A stretch of DNA of 64,000 nt. It comes from Setophaga petechia (lineage: Eukaryota > Chordata > Aves > Passeriformes > Parulidae). The first letter of the stretch is position 1. Every line of letters starts with the position of its first letter. Where the stretch lies: NCBI GenBank assembly GCA_024362935.1, contig JANCRA010000001.1, positions 51,619,501-51,683,500 of the forward strand. Reading direction: 5' to 3'. Of this stretch, positions 1 through 13,851 are shown in pieces. The notes beneath the pieces are model-generated. The model saw nothing but the letters and a program-made list of their open reading frames with translations. It did not search any database and had not been told where the DNA came from. Both the position numbers and the translations under genes were made by a program.

Positions 1-2644
1 CAGAAAATTTAAAAAAGATTAAAGAAAGTATTTATTATCCCCTGGATGCCAGGTATTATAGTTAAAGTACTGACAGCATAACTGGCCTCTGGTTATCAAT
101 GGGAAGGCTGCTCATTCTCCTCATTCTGAGCATATTTATCGACTATTCTTTATTCAGTGCTGAAAAGCAAGGTATGAATAAATGTATGGATGTACATCAA
201 TGTCAACACTAAATCATTTTCAGCGGGACAGAAACAGTATTGCACAAAGCCATCCCCTGCTTTGGTTGGCATGACAAATTTTGAAAGGCAGAATTTCAGG
301 ACTTAATAAGAAAAGAGAAACTGAGAGAGCAGAGGATGAAAAAAAGGAAAAAAAATCATCTCCAAACCCAGTAATTCTCCCTTTCTGTAGAAGCAGCTTT
401 ATAATCATGCATTTTCTAACCACATGAACACCTCCCCAGGAGCAATGAGTACATATGCCTTCTTTTCTTTTTTCAGCTGGAACATTTTGAGACTCATATT
501 GCGAACATGACCCTAAAGCTGTCAGTTGACTCCTTCCACCCAGCACAGTCCCAATGCTATGCAGATTTACAGAGGCTATCACTGCAAGCTTACACTGTTG
601 ATTAGTAGGGACAATTTAGGCTGATAATCTTACTTCATTGCATTCATAAGGACTGAGTCATGGGGGTCTTTTCATCTGCTTTTCATTTCCAAGAACCTGA
701 GAAATTTTACCACATTCAGTGACTTAATAGATGATGTGGCTCAGAACTACATTCCACAACAGCAGAGCACCCTGGAGATACACTCACTTGTCATAATATA
801 TAAAGCTTCTTCCAAATCCATTGTGCGTGGCTTTACACTGTTCACTGCAGACCTTGAAGGAAGAAAATACTCTTTTCTTGTCTCATTGCTCCCATGATGA
901 CGTTTGAAAGTCAGCAAATGAAATATTGGAAAGGAGTCTCGGAGTTCTGTAATATATTTGTTTTTCTCTAAGAAACAGAGTGGAAAATGGCTTCACAGAA
1001 AGTTACTTCAGAGCAGAATTATGAATGCTATTTACAGAATACCCTAGGCATTAATATTTGACTTGTACAGGTATGCTTGCTAGAAAAGAAAGGTACACAT
1101 CTCTTGTACAATGTTAATCAATATAACATCCCAAGATATGAAGTTGCAGAGTGAGACACCTGTGCAGAAATAAAGAGAAGCTCAGCTACCAAGTTCAATT
1201 GCAATGAGAAATAGATCTCTGACAGGGTGGCTGACCAGCTCTTGTGTCTCAGCATCAGGCACTCACATGAGTTTCAAATCATCTGTAAGCAGGTATGCAG
1301 TACTAGGTATCCATAGTCTCTTTTCAGGGAAAATAAATTAGTGTAGATTTTTCTCCCTGGCCAATTGAGTTTTCATCAGTCTTGGTTTTTTGGCTGTATC
1401 ATTAGAGAACTCAAAAAGAACATTTTCAAAAAGATAATTTTTTTGGAAGTGAAACAAAAGAAACAGCTCTTTCCCATGTGTTTTCACACATACTAAGCAC
1501 ACAAAATTAGGGCTGTTGTCTCTGTCTTTTTTGGTTTTATTACTATAAATATAAAGAAATGAAAATGCTCTATCTAGCAGCAGCATGAAACTTCTGAGTG
1601 CTGTTAACTCTGCAAGAAACCTCCTTCACTTATGATTGAATGATATACATAGATTTAACCTCCATATATGGTAGTGCAAAAGCTGAGTGACATTTTCATT
1701 TTATATCTGTGAAATTCGACAAGAGAGGCTCAAGCTAGTCTACATATTTTCTAAATGCACTTAACTTGGGCATTTTAAGAATGCAAAATTCCTTATCTTT
1801 AGGATTTCAGAGAGCATCTCATCCCCAGTATTAAAGCCTGCTTCTCCTTTCTCTGTGAATGCAACCATTAATATCAAATGACAGTAGTGGTTAGGAACAG
1901 ACAGGGGAATTAATGTCACTCAGGTGATGTTATCTCCTGAACACTGTTTCAGTTTTCAACCCTCAACATGCAATCTCTGCTTTTTCATATTTTCACTTCC
2001 ATCCATATATGGTGTATATGTGTGCATAAGTCTGATATTATAAAAGTATAAATTGAACTCTCCTCCCAACCCAAGACCCTGCTATGTGGGACCACACTGA
2101 CATTAATAAGCACAGCTGGATGACTGGAATACAGACTGCCATGAGAATAGCATGGAATAGCCAAACCCACAAGTGAGATCCAAGAATTTAAGTTGTCACA
2201 CCCCTGCTCAGTAGCTGGCAGTATGACAGCCCTCCTCATCTTCCCCCAGTTAGTTAAAATACCAAGATATGGAATAAAGGACACAATCAGGAAACCAAGA
2301 GCTCCAGTTTGTCCTGTTGCACGCTCAGCTCAGATCTCAAATGGCAATGTAATGGTGAGGTCTCCAAGAAACCTCCCCATCTTCTGCCTCTGTATGACTC
2401 TGTAATGTCTCTGAAAAATATGATTTACCCCCTGGTCGTCAGTCAAGGGAAGATACTTTGAAAGCAGCCTGTAGACTTGGCAGGACTAATTCTGAAACTA
2501 CAGATGAGCAGCCCTCTGTTCTCCCCAGCCAAGCCAGAGACACTTACTTTGGTCAGGGCCTTATATAATCTCACCTTTCACACACCCCACAACTGGTTGC
2601 CATGCTTCTGCCTCTCAGAGTCACTCCCAATTGTGAACCTAACC

Positions 2645-2702
2645 AGAAAACACTTTGGCTCTTAGATGCCACCTAAGAAAACACTTTGGTTCTTAGATGC
2701 CA
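2645..2702. repeat. 31-bp-period tandem duplication
   Basis: A 27-bp unit starting AGAAAACACTTTGG and ending TTAGATGCCA occurs at 2645-2671 and again at 2676-2702. There is one C/T difference between the copies. Near identity in non-repetitive DNA points to a recent local duplication (replication slippage). Confidence 0.95.
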
Positions 2703-3167
2703 GTATTTCCATCCCCAAGCATATATTACAGACCATCATCTACCAAACTAAGGGTCACCATCACTGAGAGTTTGTGAAAGCATTCTTACTCAGTTTTAGA
2801 ACTTGTAATTCGAAAAATATCATTCTAAAATATTACAACATGCATAAAGAGTACTCAATTAAAAAACCAAACCTACAAATGTAGTAATTTGTCACAATAT
2901 TCATATTTTAATTGGATTCATTTGGGGTTTGTAAGTAACCTGGAAAGAAAAACACTTTAAATTTGATGATTACTTTTCCAGAAATCAGTTAATTAGGGGA
3001 AAAATTTAAAAACCTGTACAGAAACCTTCAAGCCAGCAGACCAGTGGACTGTACAAAGGCACCACTGTGCTTCATCTCCAGCACACTGCTATAACGTGTG
3101 CCACAATTCCACGGTGCCTTGGTTTCCACCCATGGAAACAGACACATACACCTGAGCTAAGCATCAA

Positions 3168-3224
3168 TGTGCACAACACACAAACTGTACAAACACACAT
3201 GAGAACACACACCCACAAAAGCAC
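3168..3224. repeat. degenerate CA-rich stretch
   Basis: CACA-type dinucleotide runs are broken by other bases, with several ACACAC blocks between 3168 and 3224. It resembles a decayed (CA)n microsatellite. A further short CACACACACA run lies near 30973-30983. Confidence 0.6.
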
Positions 3225-6200
3225 AGAAGTTCCCTCTCTCCCATTTTCCTCCTCTAGTATGTATTTTCAGAGAGAGCACTGGTATATGTGTGCAGTGTGT
3301 ATGACATGGTGACATTTGCTTCTAACAGCATGAGACTTTTGTTCTCATTTTGCTTACCTGTCACTTCCTCTTAATCATGCAACTGATGCAGTTATATCCT
3401 AATACAACTAGAAGGCACTGCCAAATGCTTAATAATTTGCAGATTTCCCTCCCTTCACTGTAGTCTTGGAGTGCAAGTGGCGCAGAAGAAGCATGCTTGA
3501 ACTCTCTTGACCTGGACAGCTGCTTGAATAATGGCTCAAAAATTAACACCAACTAAAAAAAAGTGTTGAAGGCAAACTTTTGGCATGTGTCCTTCTTTGT
3601 TCCTTTGCAGATTTCAAGTATCTTCTTAAGAAAATTATTATAAATAGAGTAGAATAAAATGTAAAGATGAGGAAAAAAAGCACAAAATTTTGCATAAACA
3701 AACTCCTTTTGTACAATGCGTTCACAGATGAAAAAGACTTATTTGATATTAAGATAATTTTGAGGTTCTAAGTAATGTTCAAAAAGGAATAAACACAGGT
3801 CAGAGTGGTTACTGTATTGCCTTTAACTCTGGAGCATCAAATCATTGCCCAGTGTGATTGAGCCAAGCAATGACAAAAAATTCTCTGCTATTCCAGACAT
3901 ACTTGCACTTAATTCAGCTCAGAAAATTATAAGCAGCTCGGTTGCTCCTGATTAAAATACACCATAATCAAAGTTGTTCCCAAAAATCTTAGTTTGAAAT
4001 TTTCCAAGTCTGAAACTGCCACACAAGCACCCAGTTCTACACCTGAAGAATGTCTGGAATGCTGTGGCTCCCCAGTGCCTGTCACAGCAGCTGTCCCAAA
4101 AGCCCCTTGCAGATGGCCTTCCCAGGTGACACACCAAACCTAACACCACAGCAGAGCCACTCTTATGCTTTGAGCCTGCCACTGGATGATAAAGCACAGG
4201 GACTCTCCATACCTTTTCCCAAGCTTTTTGTTCCTTTCTACAGATAATGAGGATACTGGTGACAAATTCAGAACCTGCTTTCTGTAGCAAGGAAATGTCA
4301 CAGAGAGTCCTTTGAGCAGTATCCTGAGAGCATTCTTATACCCCAATCCACTGCCTGTACAATGAGCTTGGGCACACAATGAGAGAGGCCTCACAGAGGA
4401 TATGATCCCATGGGAGAATGAAAGTAACCAGATGTCTAGAAGGGTCAGGACAGGTACAATAAAGTACACTTCAAAAATATCTTATGAATGTTACTAGGCA
4501 CATCACTGCATTTAAATACAGTATCAGTTTCCTAGTCAAAGCTGGATGTCAATTTTTCTTCTCCCAGGAAGCCAGACCTCTTCAAAGCAAGGAATCAAGC
4601 AAGTGGCACCATGCAGTCAGGGACCCTGCAGCAATGGAGGCTGCAGGGTGACTCAGGTAACTCAAGCACTTGGTAAAATTTCTCTTTTTTTATTTCCTAC
4701 ATCTCAGTTTGAGTTTCCAGTAGAAGAGTATCAATGGCCACATCTGAAACACCTCCTCAGGTATGCTAAATGATGGAGAGCTGGAGGGGACACAGCTAAC
4801 TCCAAAGTAAAAGGTTAAAAGTGCCATTGCACCTATCAGTCATGTCCATATGCAATTGCTGATATCAATCTCCACTGAAAAGTGACTGCAGAGGACCACA
4901 GGCAACACTTCCAGCTGCAGTTGGTACTGTCAGCCTTGCCTTGCTTGCTGCAAGACCTTCAGGAAGGCAATTAGTGCAACTGCATCAACCTGAGTGCTTA
5001 TGTCATTTTATCAGCTTTAAAATGTGGTCTAGGTAACTAATCATAATAACAGAGGAAGTAAATATATGGAAGATAGATTGGACTTCCACAAAAAATGTGT
5101 GTGCCTCCTCCACAGACAAGCCACCATCAGGCAGTTTGAGAAGGATCAAACACACCTACTGCCCTTCTGCCACAAGCTTTGGCAAAAATGGGATCAAAAT
5201 ACTTCTTTCTAAAGCAAAGCTCTTTCTTTTACTTTCCACTGTTTATCCTCCTTTGTCATGCTCTCTTTTATGGTCCTTTATTTTCAATTAAAAAGATTTC
5301 CTGTTCCAAGCAGGACGAGACACAAGTCCCACCAGACGAGGCACAAAGCCCAGGGTGTAGCAGCAGGACATGACAAGGGCAGTGCTGGTGACTGGAAGCC
5401 AGACATGGGCTCAGACTTGGGCCTGAAATGCAGTGTGTCTCATCTCAGCCAGTGCTGAACTTTCATCTGGCCCTTTGTGTTTTGGACAATTTTTTCTTCT
5501 TATGCTGATAGTGGTTATGGTACTCTGAGCAAAACCAAAAAAGCAGCTCGATGGTTTCCCTGTTAATAACCCTGACTCTTTTTCTTGCTATTCTGACGCC
5601 ACCCAAACACAGGCATGGTTATAAATCACAGGGAAATGTGCTATTAATCAAGGAGCAAGGATGTTCTACATGAAGAATGGCCATGCACAGGTAGAGCAGC
5701 CTCTTGTTTTATTTGTACCTTTTTCTTCATAAAGAGGGCAAGCGGAAGGAGAAACTCACAGTGGGTGAGTCCCAAATCCTAGCCCCACACTTTTCTAGTT
5801 TTCTCTCTCTAGCACAGAAATGGAGCACACAGGAGCACTTTTTCCACCACTGATAGGTGTCACTGACCAGTGGCTCTTACACCTGATTAAGGGTGGAGGT
5901 GTGCAGTGATTCCCACCTACCTGGAAGGCCCTTTTACATGGTCCTATTGACATAAAGGACTGGTTCATTTAAAAGCAAAGCTGTAAACAAAGTAATCTCT
6001 GAAAGACAGAATTCTCTTCAAGTCTTTAAATGTTTTGTATATGTGTGTGTGCATCACGTGTGACTTTGCATTTAATTGCAGGCACTTTTCTTTTTAAAAT
6101 ATGTTTTTAAGAAAAAACATTAGTGGTAGTTTAGATGAGAACTTTGAAGCTACCAAGGCATTTTAATGGCAAAGCCATCCTCTGCAACTTACTTTATATC

Positions 6201-9200
6201 ACTCTCTAAAGTACACCTTTCTATTTTGTTGTCAATTATTCTCTTCTGCTTCTTTAAAGATGAGTAAATGACTTTGGTGATTTATTCCCAAATGCATTTA
6301 TAAAACCTGTCCTGGCAATAAACAACAAAACAGTTATTTTCTGATGTCAGCAAATGCTTGTACTTAAAGGCCCAGGAAGATATTTTCCAATTTTCTATTC
6401 AGAAGTATTAAAAACTACACTATTTCTATTATTTTTATTTCACAGAATTATTTCTACAATATCTAATGTTTAGATATCTGTCAAACAACTGAAAGTTAAT
6501 TTTTAATTTCTTGATTGAGAAAGCATTTTGTACTCATTTCAAATATACTCACATGGATGTGATGTAATTTTTATATTAATTCTTGGAACTGCTTCTGAAA
6601 TACACTTTTTGTCTCCTCTCTTGACAAAGAAGCCAGAATATGGTTACATGATAAATTTTCTTGGCATTCACCTTTAAATCTTCCCGAGCAAAATCTAATA
6701 AAGCTATTTGTTATGAGGTAGTTTACTTTGCAGGAAATTTCATATCTAGTTGTACATCTTTCTGAGACTGGCCAAAAAATCTGAAGCCTCGTATGGATCT
6801 TTTAATATAAACTCAGTGATGGTCCAATTCAATAAATATTTAACCTGTAGTCATTTTCTTCTCAGATTCTCTCTGCCATGGGAAGATTATATTCAGAAAA
6901 CTGTTAAAATATGACTGACATTTCAAAGAATCCTTAAAAATATATTCATCTATATTAACTGCATCACATTTAGACAAAAATGAGCTCATGGCAAGTGGCA
7001 AATTCACCATCCTCTACAACAAACAATTACAGGAGTGTGGAGCATCTATAGAAAATCACATACCCTACAGCAAAGCAGGATATTAGATTTGCCTGGTTAT
7101 AAGTAAGCCATCAGCTGGCTTATGGCTACACTATTTATGAGTTATGCTGTCTTTCAAGATACAACTCACATTTTGCTTAATGCCAAATGACACATTCAAT
7201 TTAAATCAAGATATGGCAGAGAAAAAATCTGCCCCTAGTAACAGACTCAAGTATTTAATTTTTTTTGGGGGGTGCTTCTTATTCTGAGTATGGGGAATTT
7301 AAAAGTAGTTCAGAATCTTTCATTTCATAAATCTGAGATTTCTTTACTTAGGGTGCAGGAAAATCACATCACTGTAAATCTCTGAAGATGAACTAGAAGA
7401 TTTGCAAGCAGCCAGGGGAAGGATTTATTTTTAAAAAAGGGATGATTATTGCTGATATCTGTGCTACAACTGGGGAAAAAATATTTAGGGATGTGCTCAC
7501 TTGTAGCACTCTCATTACCTCTCTGTCTGTGTTCCTTGACCAGCATCAAGGCTTGTCACCAGCCCATCTAAAGAAGGACACTAGACTAGAAAAGAGGGAT
7601 ATCAAAAACAATCAAGACTGACTGGTTTAAGAAGAGATTACAGATACAGACAGCTGAGTTTGGAGGGAAAATGGCAGAGGGGTATTTTAACAGAAGTCTG
7701 TAAGATCAAGAAGGTGAGTATAAAGTTGCTTTTGTTTGCAACTTTTCCTATCAGCCAGATGGAGGCATCCAGGGAAATGACAATGCAGCAGGTCCAAAAG
7801 AAACAAGAGGTACTCCGGGCATACAGCAAAATAGGATATTACAAAAGCTGAAAAACAAGTGAATTAAGAAATGTATTAGCCAAATTTCTGGAGTCCAGGT
7901 TGCTTAGGTACCAGTGAACACATTGGCCTGGTTGTGTTGTAACCTCTGGTCTAGGCAGATCCTTCACTAGACACTGCCAGAAGCTGGGAAAATATCCAAG
8001 GGATGGGTCATTCTCAACATGCTCTGCTTGTTAAATTCCCTCCCTGAGCATTTGCAAGGGGACCTTGCTTTTAGGTTTTTCTGTGCTCTGAAAGCTTTCC
8101 AGGTGGTCTGCTGGGGCTGGGTCATAAACTGAGATATGCATCTGTCCTCCTTGCTCATACCTTTAGTGCTTCCATAACAAAAAATATTTCTGAATCTGCT
8201 TTAAGGAAGCAACTGGCCCTGCTTCTGTGCAAACCATTCTCACACTCATGCTTTTAAGTTATTAAAGTAAAAAATCCATGGAAATACACTGCTTATATGA
8301 GCCCAAGAGTCAAGAAACTGTCCAGTGGCATATTGCTAAAGTCACAGCTGTGGTAAATCAAATCTGAAAGATGCTGCAAGAAAAGAATCTCCGGCTGAAA
8401 TTTGATGAAATTCACGCGATCTGATGAAATTACCATAACACTCCCAATGAACTTCAGCATGCAAGTTAAAAGGAAAAAACAAGTAAGGAATACAAAAGAA
8501 GACATTTTCAGTGTTTTGTTGTCACTGAGATTTGTCACAATTACACTTTAAATTCAAAGTAGACAATAGGCAGAAACCTTCCACTTTGTATCAAGACTGA
8601 ATCAAAAAGCCATCCAGATTTAATTTTTTTATAATGTTACAAATCTCTTCCAAAGTTTTAAGCACCGTGTGCCTATCAGCCATCTGCTAGTGTTGGATAG
8701 GATGAGTAGGTAAATAAATATTTTAGAGGAAATTCAATTAGTGACTTATTTTACCCAGGCATAATAAAATATCTTCATAATACCATGAAATACAGCCAGT
8801 TACAATGGGCAATGAGCAAATACTTACACTTAAGGGACTGTGGCTCAATTCCATTATCTGCCAGGACAAATCTCCTGCTACTGCAAAGGAAGGAAACACA
8901 CCAAAAAAAGAAAATAAAACCCAACAAAACAACAAAAATGTCACTGCCTAAACCCCAAAGAAAGAAAGACAGTTGCAAAGCAAGAGTGCAAATTTGGTTA
9001 CAGTCCTGGAGCTGACAGCTTGCCTTGGAAGTGAAAGGAGACTCCAAACGTTGCCTTGAAGGAATAATACATGATTACAAACACATCAAAAGCACAATCT
9101 GCTGGAAAGGAGAGAACAAAGGTAATCAAAATAGTCTGAGAAATGCATTTTCTAAATCAAACCATGAAATAAGTCCATTGGTAAGCTATTCCAATATATC

Positions 9201-10410
9201 TACCAGGCACTTAGGGGAGTACATTAGTGACAGAAACACATTCACAAAAGAATATAGGTAAGAAGGGGTCAAACCTTAAATCAGTGCCAGTACATTGACT
9301 TTGGAGGAACATCACCGATATTAATCATGATGAGGGCTGACCCAGAAAAGCTCAGTAATAGCTGAAGAATTCCCAGTAATTCCCAGGAATCCTGGCTCTA
9401 TAAAAATGAAGAAGATCAGGTATTACCTATAGAAAATGTGTGTTTGAGAACACAGGGCACACACGGAAACCACCCATGCCATCAGGCTCGTGCAGCATGC
9501 ACAGGGAGCACTGGCTCAGGAAGATGTACAAACACAAAACACCCACTTGTGTGCCTGTAACACACAGAGGGGATGCAGCTCACACCATTGGATTCTGTGT
9601 GAAAATTGACAGCTGCACGTGTGCTTCCCATATTCTCCAATGCCTGCACTTTCCACAGACAATGCATTCACTTTAGGCCTGCTCATCTAATGCCGCCTTC
9701 TTTCTGTTGTCCTTTGCAGATCTTCAGACAGGGGGTACAGACCCTCAAAGAGGTGGAGATAACTGGAAGAATACTGCCAATATTTCATATGGAGAAAATG
9801 CATGTGATCAGCTACTTCTACCTCTGTACCCACAATGTCACCCTAGCAGTATTATATTCCACCAGAAATCACCTTTTCCTTACATGCACCAAAGCAGCTT
9901 GAAAGAACAGGCTTGCTAAGCTGGCCACTGTTCTCTCAGCTCTTTCTGTACTTCCATGCAGGTCAGCAAGTCTCAGTCACTAACAATTTCATGTAAGCTG
10001 GTAGTTACCATATATTTTTTGTGACAAGAAAACTAAAAAGAAGACAGGATATCCATAACTGAGAGCTGCTCTCACTTGAAAGGCACCCCTTGCTCCTGGT
10101 AAAACAGATATCGAGTATATCTTGTGACAAAATTCATCTGTGTCACTTCTCTAATAAAAATACAACAGTTGCACAGTTCATTTTACAGTGCAATTGATAA
10201 ATTGATTGAAACGTTTCCTGCAGAGCTAATGGCACCACACACAACTTCTCCAAACTTTTCCGAGAGAAAGTGCTGATGCTACCCTATCTGCTCAAGGAGA
10301 GGACTAAACAAGTGTGTCAATAAACCTGGACAACCCAAAGAAAAATCCAGCAGCAGACAAGATCCTTGAAGAAGCTTCAGCCAAGTGGGTGTGCTTGCAG
10401 GACCTACTGG

Positions 10411-10510
10411 GAATCTGGGGCTAGTTCCTGGCTCTGCTGTAAACTTCTTTTATGACCTTGGCTAAGTTCCCTCAGCAAGCTGTCTTCTCAGTTGGTAATG
10501 AGACACTGAA
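10411..10510 (+). mobile_element. MIR-like ancient SINE remnant
   Basis: The order of words follows the MIR core: GAATCTGGGG, TTCCTGGCTCTGCTG, then TATGACCTTGGCTAAGTTCC (the MIR phrase is TGTGACCTTGGGCAAGTTAC), then CTGTCTTCTCAGTTGGTAATG in place of the CTCAGTTTCCTCATCTGTAA region. MIR and related CORE-SINEs are ancient and occur as strongly diverged relics across amniotes. Many mismatches and the absence of a clear end make the limits approximate. No tRNA-related head can be made out. Confidence 0.55.
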
Positions 10511-11779
10511 ATAGGAGGCTGAATGTCTGTTGTGACATGATTTTGCTTGCAAAGCAGGGAAGAAGAATGAGAAAATGTTTTCTGCCTGGAGTATCCAACT
10601 GTACCATGAACTATCCCTTGCAATGTGCAGCACAGAACACATGTTGAGGCTTTGATGCTGTTCATGGTCCACTGACTGTATTTTAATACAAACAATAATG
10701 AGCAAAAACCATTTTTCAAAGAGTCTTTTTCTGGCAGAGTGTAAAAATTACAAATGCAGTAGACAAACCCTCAGTGTTCTTTAAACATAACTATAAAATT
10801 ACTTTGAAGTGGGAGAGAATGGTTTATTATTTCAAAGTGGTACAGCCTTAAACACTGGGAAAATATTCCCCATATTTCCCCTCATTCTCTATACAATGGC
10901 AACGAATGTCATAAATCTCATTTTAAATCTAGTGGTATGTACACATAAAAAGCGTTACATTCATTCTGAAACCACAAAAGATTGCTCTGAATGAAGCTCA
11001 GGCTAAATATATTTATATGCAGTGATAAAGCCTTATTCTACATTAAAATCACTCTGGCAGTTTATGAATTCAAGGTTTCACCAGTGTAAATAAAAGAAAG
11101 TCCTGTTATGATAAAAATGGAATTGAAAATAGAGCAATGATGGAATAAAACTTTGAGGTAAATTAAAGGCTCGATAAAAGTCTTCCATCCTCAATGAAAG
11201 GTACAGTGACAGCAGTAAAATTGTAAGTCACTTCATGTGGCTACATTTCCTAAGAAACTTTTTTAATGAATTATTCTTTGAGAGTCACAGTCAAGCACAC
11301 ACACATAAGAAAAGATTATATTAAAGAGGAAGGTAACACGGTGTTGCTTTTCAGTATCGCTGCTCATGGTCTTTCCTGTGTGATTCCTACTAAACAAAAG
11401 AGCCACACTGCTCGGATCTCTTTCAGCTCTGAAAGGTGCTGGTGTGATCCTAACAAGCTCAGCTGACTGTGGCAGGCTGCCAAGGATGCTTGAACAGCAA
11501 CACAGCCCATGGTGAGAAGGGCTTCAGGATCTCGGCAGGCTGCCTTTCTCCTTTTCCCTTAGCCCATCCCCTAAGCCCTGGAGTGCATAGGATAGAAAAC
11601 CACACCAAGTCACACTGACACAGAGCCTGAAGCATTGCCAAGCAGCCCCTGCATGCAGCCTTAAGTTCCCACCCTTCCCAGGCACAATTCTTTTCTACCC
11701 TATTTGCCACAGCAACATATTTCCACTCCCAGTGCTCTGATCCAGCCCTTACTTCTGTAGCTGCATCTTCCATTATAAT

Positions 11780-12060
11780 GAGTCTTGACTGATCCGTTGC
11801 TGGGTTTCCTCAGTTGGCCACCTCAGACAACCCCATACTCAGACACTTTCTCTCCCTTCTCTTTTCCCTACAAGTCACATTTCAGCTCCATTTCTTCACT
11901 TCTCTCTCCCCTATCCAGCCTCATGATCTGGGCTGCTGTCCTAGACCCCCCTTCAACTGTGACCACTGCAAGGGTTTTGGGCTCAGCTCTCCTTTCTTTC
12001 TCTTTCAGCAGAAATCCCCTTCCTACATACTGCATTTCCCACTGGAAAAGCCTAAATCCC
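11780..12060. repeat. pyrimidine-rich block
   Basis: The + strand is strongly C/T-biased, with runs such as TTTCTCTCCCTTCTCTTTTCC and CTTCTCTCTCCCCTAT. No regular unit is present. Open frames across it on either strand are compositional. Confidence 0.6.
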
Positions 12061-12509
12061 CTAGACTCACATAGGACAGAGAAAAGATTATAGTGTTCCC
12101 CAGAGCTTGGGCTAATCCACGCCTGGTTCTTCCCAAGAAGCACCTGCCTACACACAGAGGGTAGGGGGAAGGAACTCTCTACACACAAATCTGGTATTTG
12201 CTTATTCTGCACCTTAGGAAGGGATGGCATGAGAGAAAACAGATTTCATTTGGAAAATAAAAAAGCTAAATACTTCAGAGTAGCAGTTAGCCCAGTGAAT
12301 ATTTCATTAATATTCTGTGATGCCTTTGTTTCAGTGAATTCCCAAGCCATGAATTTTTTTGTCCTAGAGTTTTTTGGTCTTCAACTACCCTTTAATAATC
12401 TATAAAAAATGAAACTCTAACAAGAAACAATGACCAGAGTAATGAAAATCAGATGACCACAGCTGGAACCAAGATCTCTTAACCACATGCGCTGGTACCA
12501 ACCAAACAC

Positions 12510-12618
12510 TTTTTTTTTTTGTCTTTTTTTTTTTTTTTTTTTTTTTTTGGAGAAAAGAAATCTCTTCCTACTGAAAAAGCCACTGAAACCAATATGCTTC
12601 TGGGAAAAAAAAAAAAAA
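12510..12618. repeat. poly-T tract paired with a poly-A tract
   Basis: A nearly pure T tract (12510-12548, broken only by one GTC) is followed, after 56 bases, by a run of 14 A (12605-12618). The two can pair as an imperfect inverted repeat. Poly-lysine and poly-phenylalanine frames here are artefacts of the tracts. It may mark old retroposon tails, but no body is recognisable between or beside them. Confidence 0.85.
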
Positions 12619-12744
12619 TCAAAAAACCAGAACTGTCTGTGACACACAGGCCAGAGCTAGAAAGAGGGAGCTGAATTTCCTTTTCTGTTACCTTTATAGC
12701 CACTGCATCATCTCCAGGCTGAGGGATTCAGGCAATGGAGCAGA

Positions 12745-12945
12745 GCATCAGAAATGTTTGCAAAAGGAGTCCGAAGAGACACATGAAGAACAGAGGACAA
12801 AGTAGAGACAAAGTAAGAGCAAGAAGAGTGGGTGGGAGAAAGAAGTCAAAAACAAAGACAAAGAGCTGTAAGAACAATGCAAAAGCAGGTGAATAAAGGG
12901 AAAGAGGAGAGGAGCAAGACAGAAAATCCATCTTGCCAGAAACAA
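12745..12945. repeat. purine-rich block
   Basis: The + strand is A/G-biased for about 200 bases (for example AAAGGGAAAGAGGAGAGGAG near 12894-12913). It lies about 0.7 kb after the pyrimidine-rich block at 11780-12060 and has the opposite strand bias. No repeat unit or known element was recognised. Confidence 0.55.
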
Positions 12946-13838
12946 ACATTTCTTATCAGTTATAGGAAAGTGGTACTTCTGCAAAATCCAATTTCAAATG
13001 TCAGAAAAGAAGTGATAGAGAAGGAATGAATCACCTACATAAAGGTACAAGTTCCTTAATGATTGAAATTCAACACTGGGAGGTGCAGAGAAGTCTGAAG
13101 GACATTGGGGTTTTGAAATGAGGATGGGGATAGCATTAGGAATGGGAAACCTTTCATCACTTGGGGTAAGGTAGTGAGTAGACTGAGCAGCTCTGAAGCT
13201 CCATTCATACCTCCCCAGGTCATGCAGCTGTAGTCTGACTATCAGTGATACTCTCAGGTGTTTTTAACACACGAGAAGCAGATTAGTGACCTCAGATTAA
13301 CACTAAGTGAAGTCCCACCTTGCTGGTTTAGAAAAACCAACACCTATTCCTCCTGTTGCTTTAACAGGTATATCTACTTGGCAATGTCATATTCCAGGGA
13401 TCTGGATTTAGCTCATACCCTGTACCTGGTCTCTAAAAGGAGATAAACCTCATAATTAGGTTCTAATTAAGGCCCTTAAAATATGGTACTTAAGGGCTTC
13501 CCTAAGGCTAGGATTCCATTTCAATATTTTCAGGTTCTTGCTTGTGCACAATGAATTGTAGCTGTATAGAGAGTACACCACTACCCAAAAAGGGATGAAT
13601 ATTAATAAGGAGGAGAGAAAAAGAGAGACAGCCTAACAATAGTCACTGAAATTCTTTGCTACATATATGCAAGGCAGGAAAAGCAGACCTTCTCTGCTGA
13701 ACGCTACATACAAGAAAAATAAAACCAGAAAATATCAGCTCAGAGAATCGGTGGCATACAGTAACCGTATGTAGAACCATCAAAAAATAAATAGAACTTA
13801 ATACACAATTTATCCAATAACAGAGGTTGCTTGGTTTC

Positions 13839-13851
13839 TTTTTTTTTTTTT
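13839..13851. repeat. 13-base T homopolymer
   Basis: An uninterrupted run of 13 T on the + strand. Similar shorter runs occur near 14132, 41260 (A) and 62750 (T). Confidence 0.9.

Larger units (their letters stand above)
1..10410. other. non-coding unique sequence, no gene seen
   Basis: No frame exceeds about 120 codons and none has recognisable domains, a convincing start context or flanking splice sites. The only repeats seen are the 31-bp duplication at 2645-2702 and the CA-rich part at 3168-3224. Positions about 6030-7270 are especially AT-rich, with motifs such as CAATAAAC and AAATGCATTTAT, and may hold regulatory sequence. Nothing specific can be named. Confidence 0.7.

Noticed and set aside
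7713..7722. Strong donor-like AAGAAG|GTGAGTAT
   Set aside because: No acceptor with a good pyrimidine tract, and no open or conserved exon, lies at a suitable distance upstream. An 8-base donor match is expected about twice by chance in the window.
9606..9919. Open segment after a TTTGCAG acceptor-like site
   Set aside because: The polypyrimidine tract is fair, but no matching donor ends the segment and two overlapping frames are equally open.
12479..12703. Minus-strand frames with poly-lysine and phenylalanine
   Set aside because: They are translations of the T and A homopolymers.
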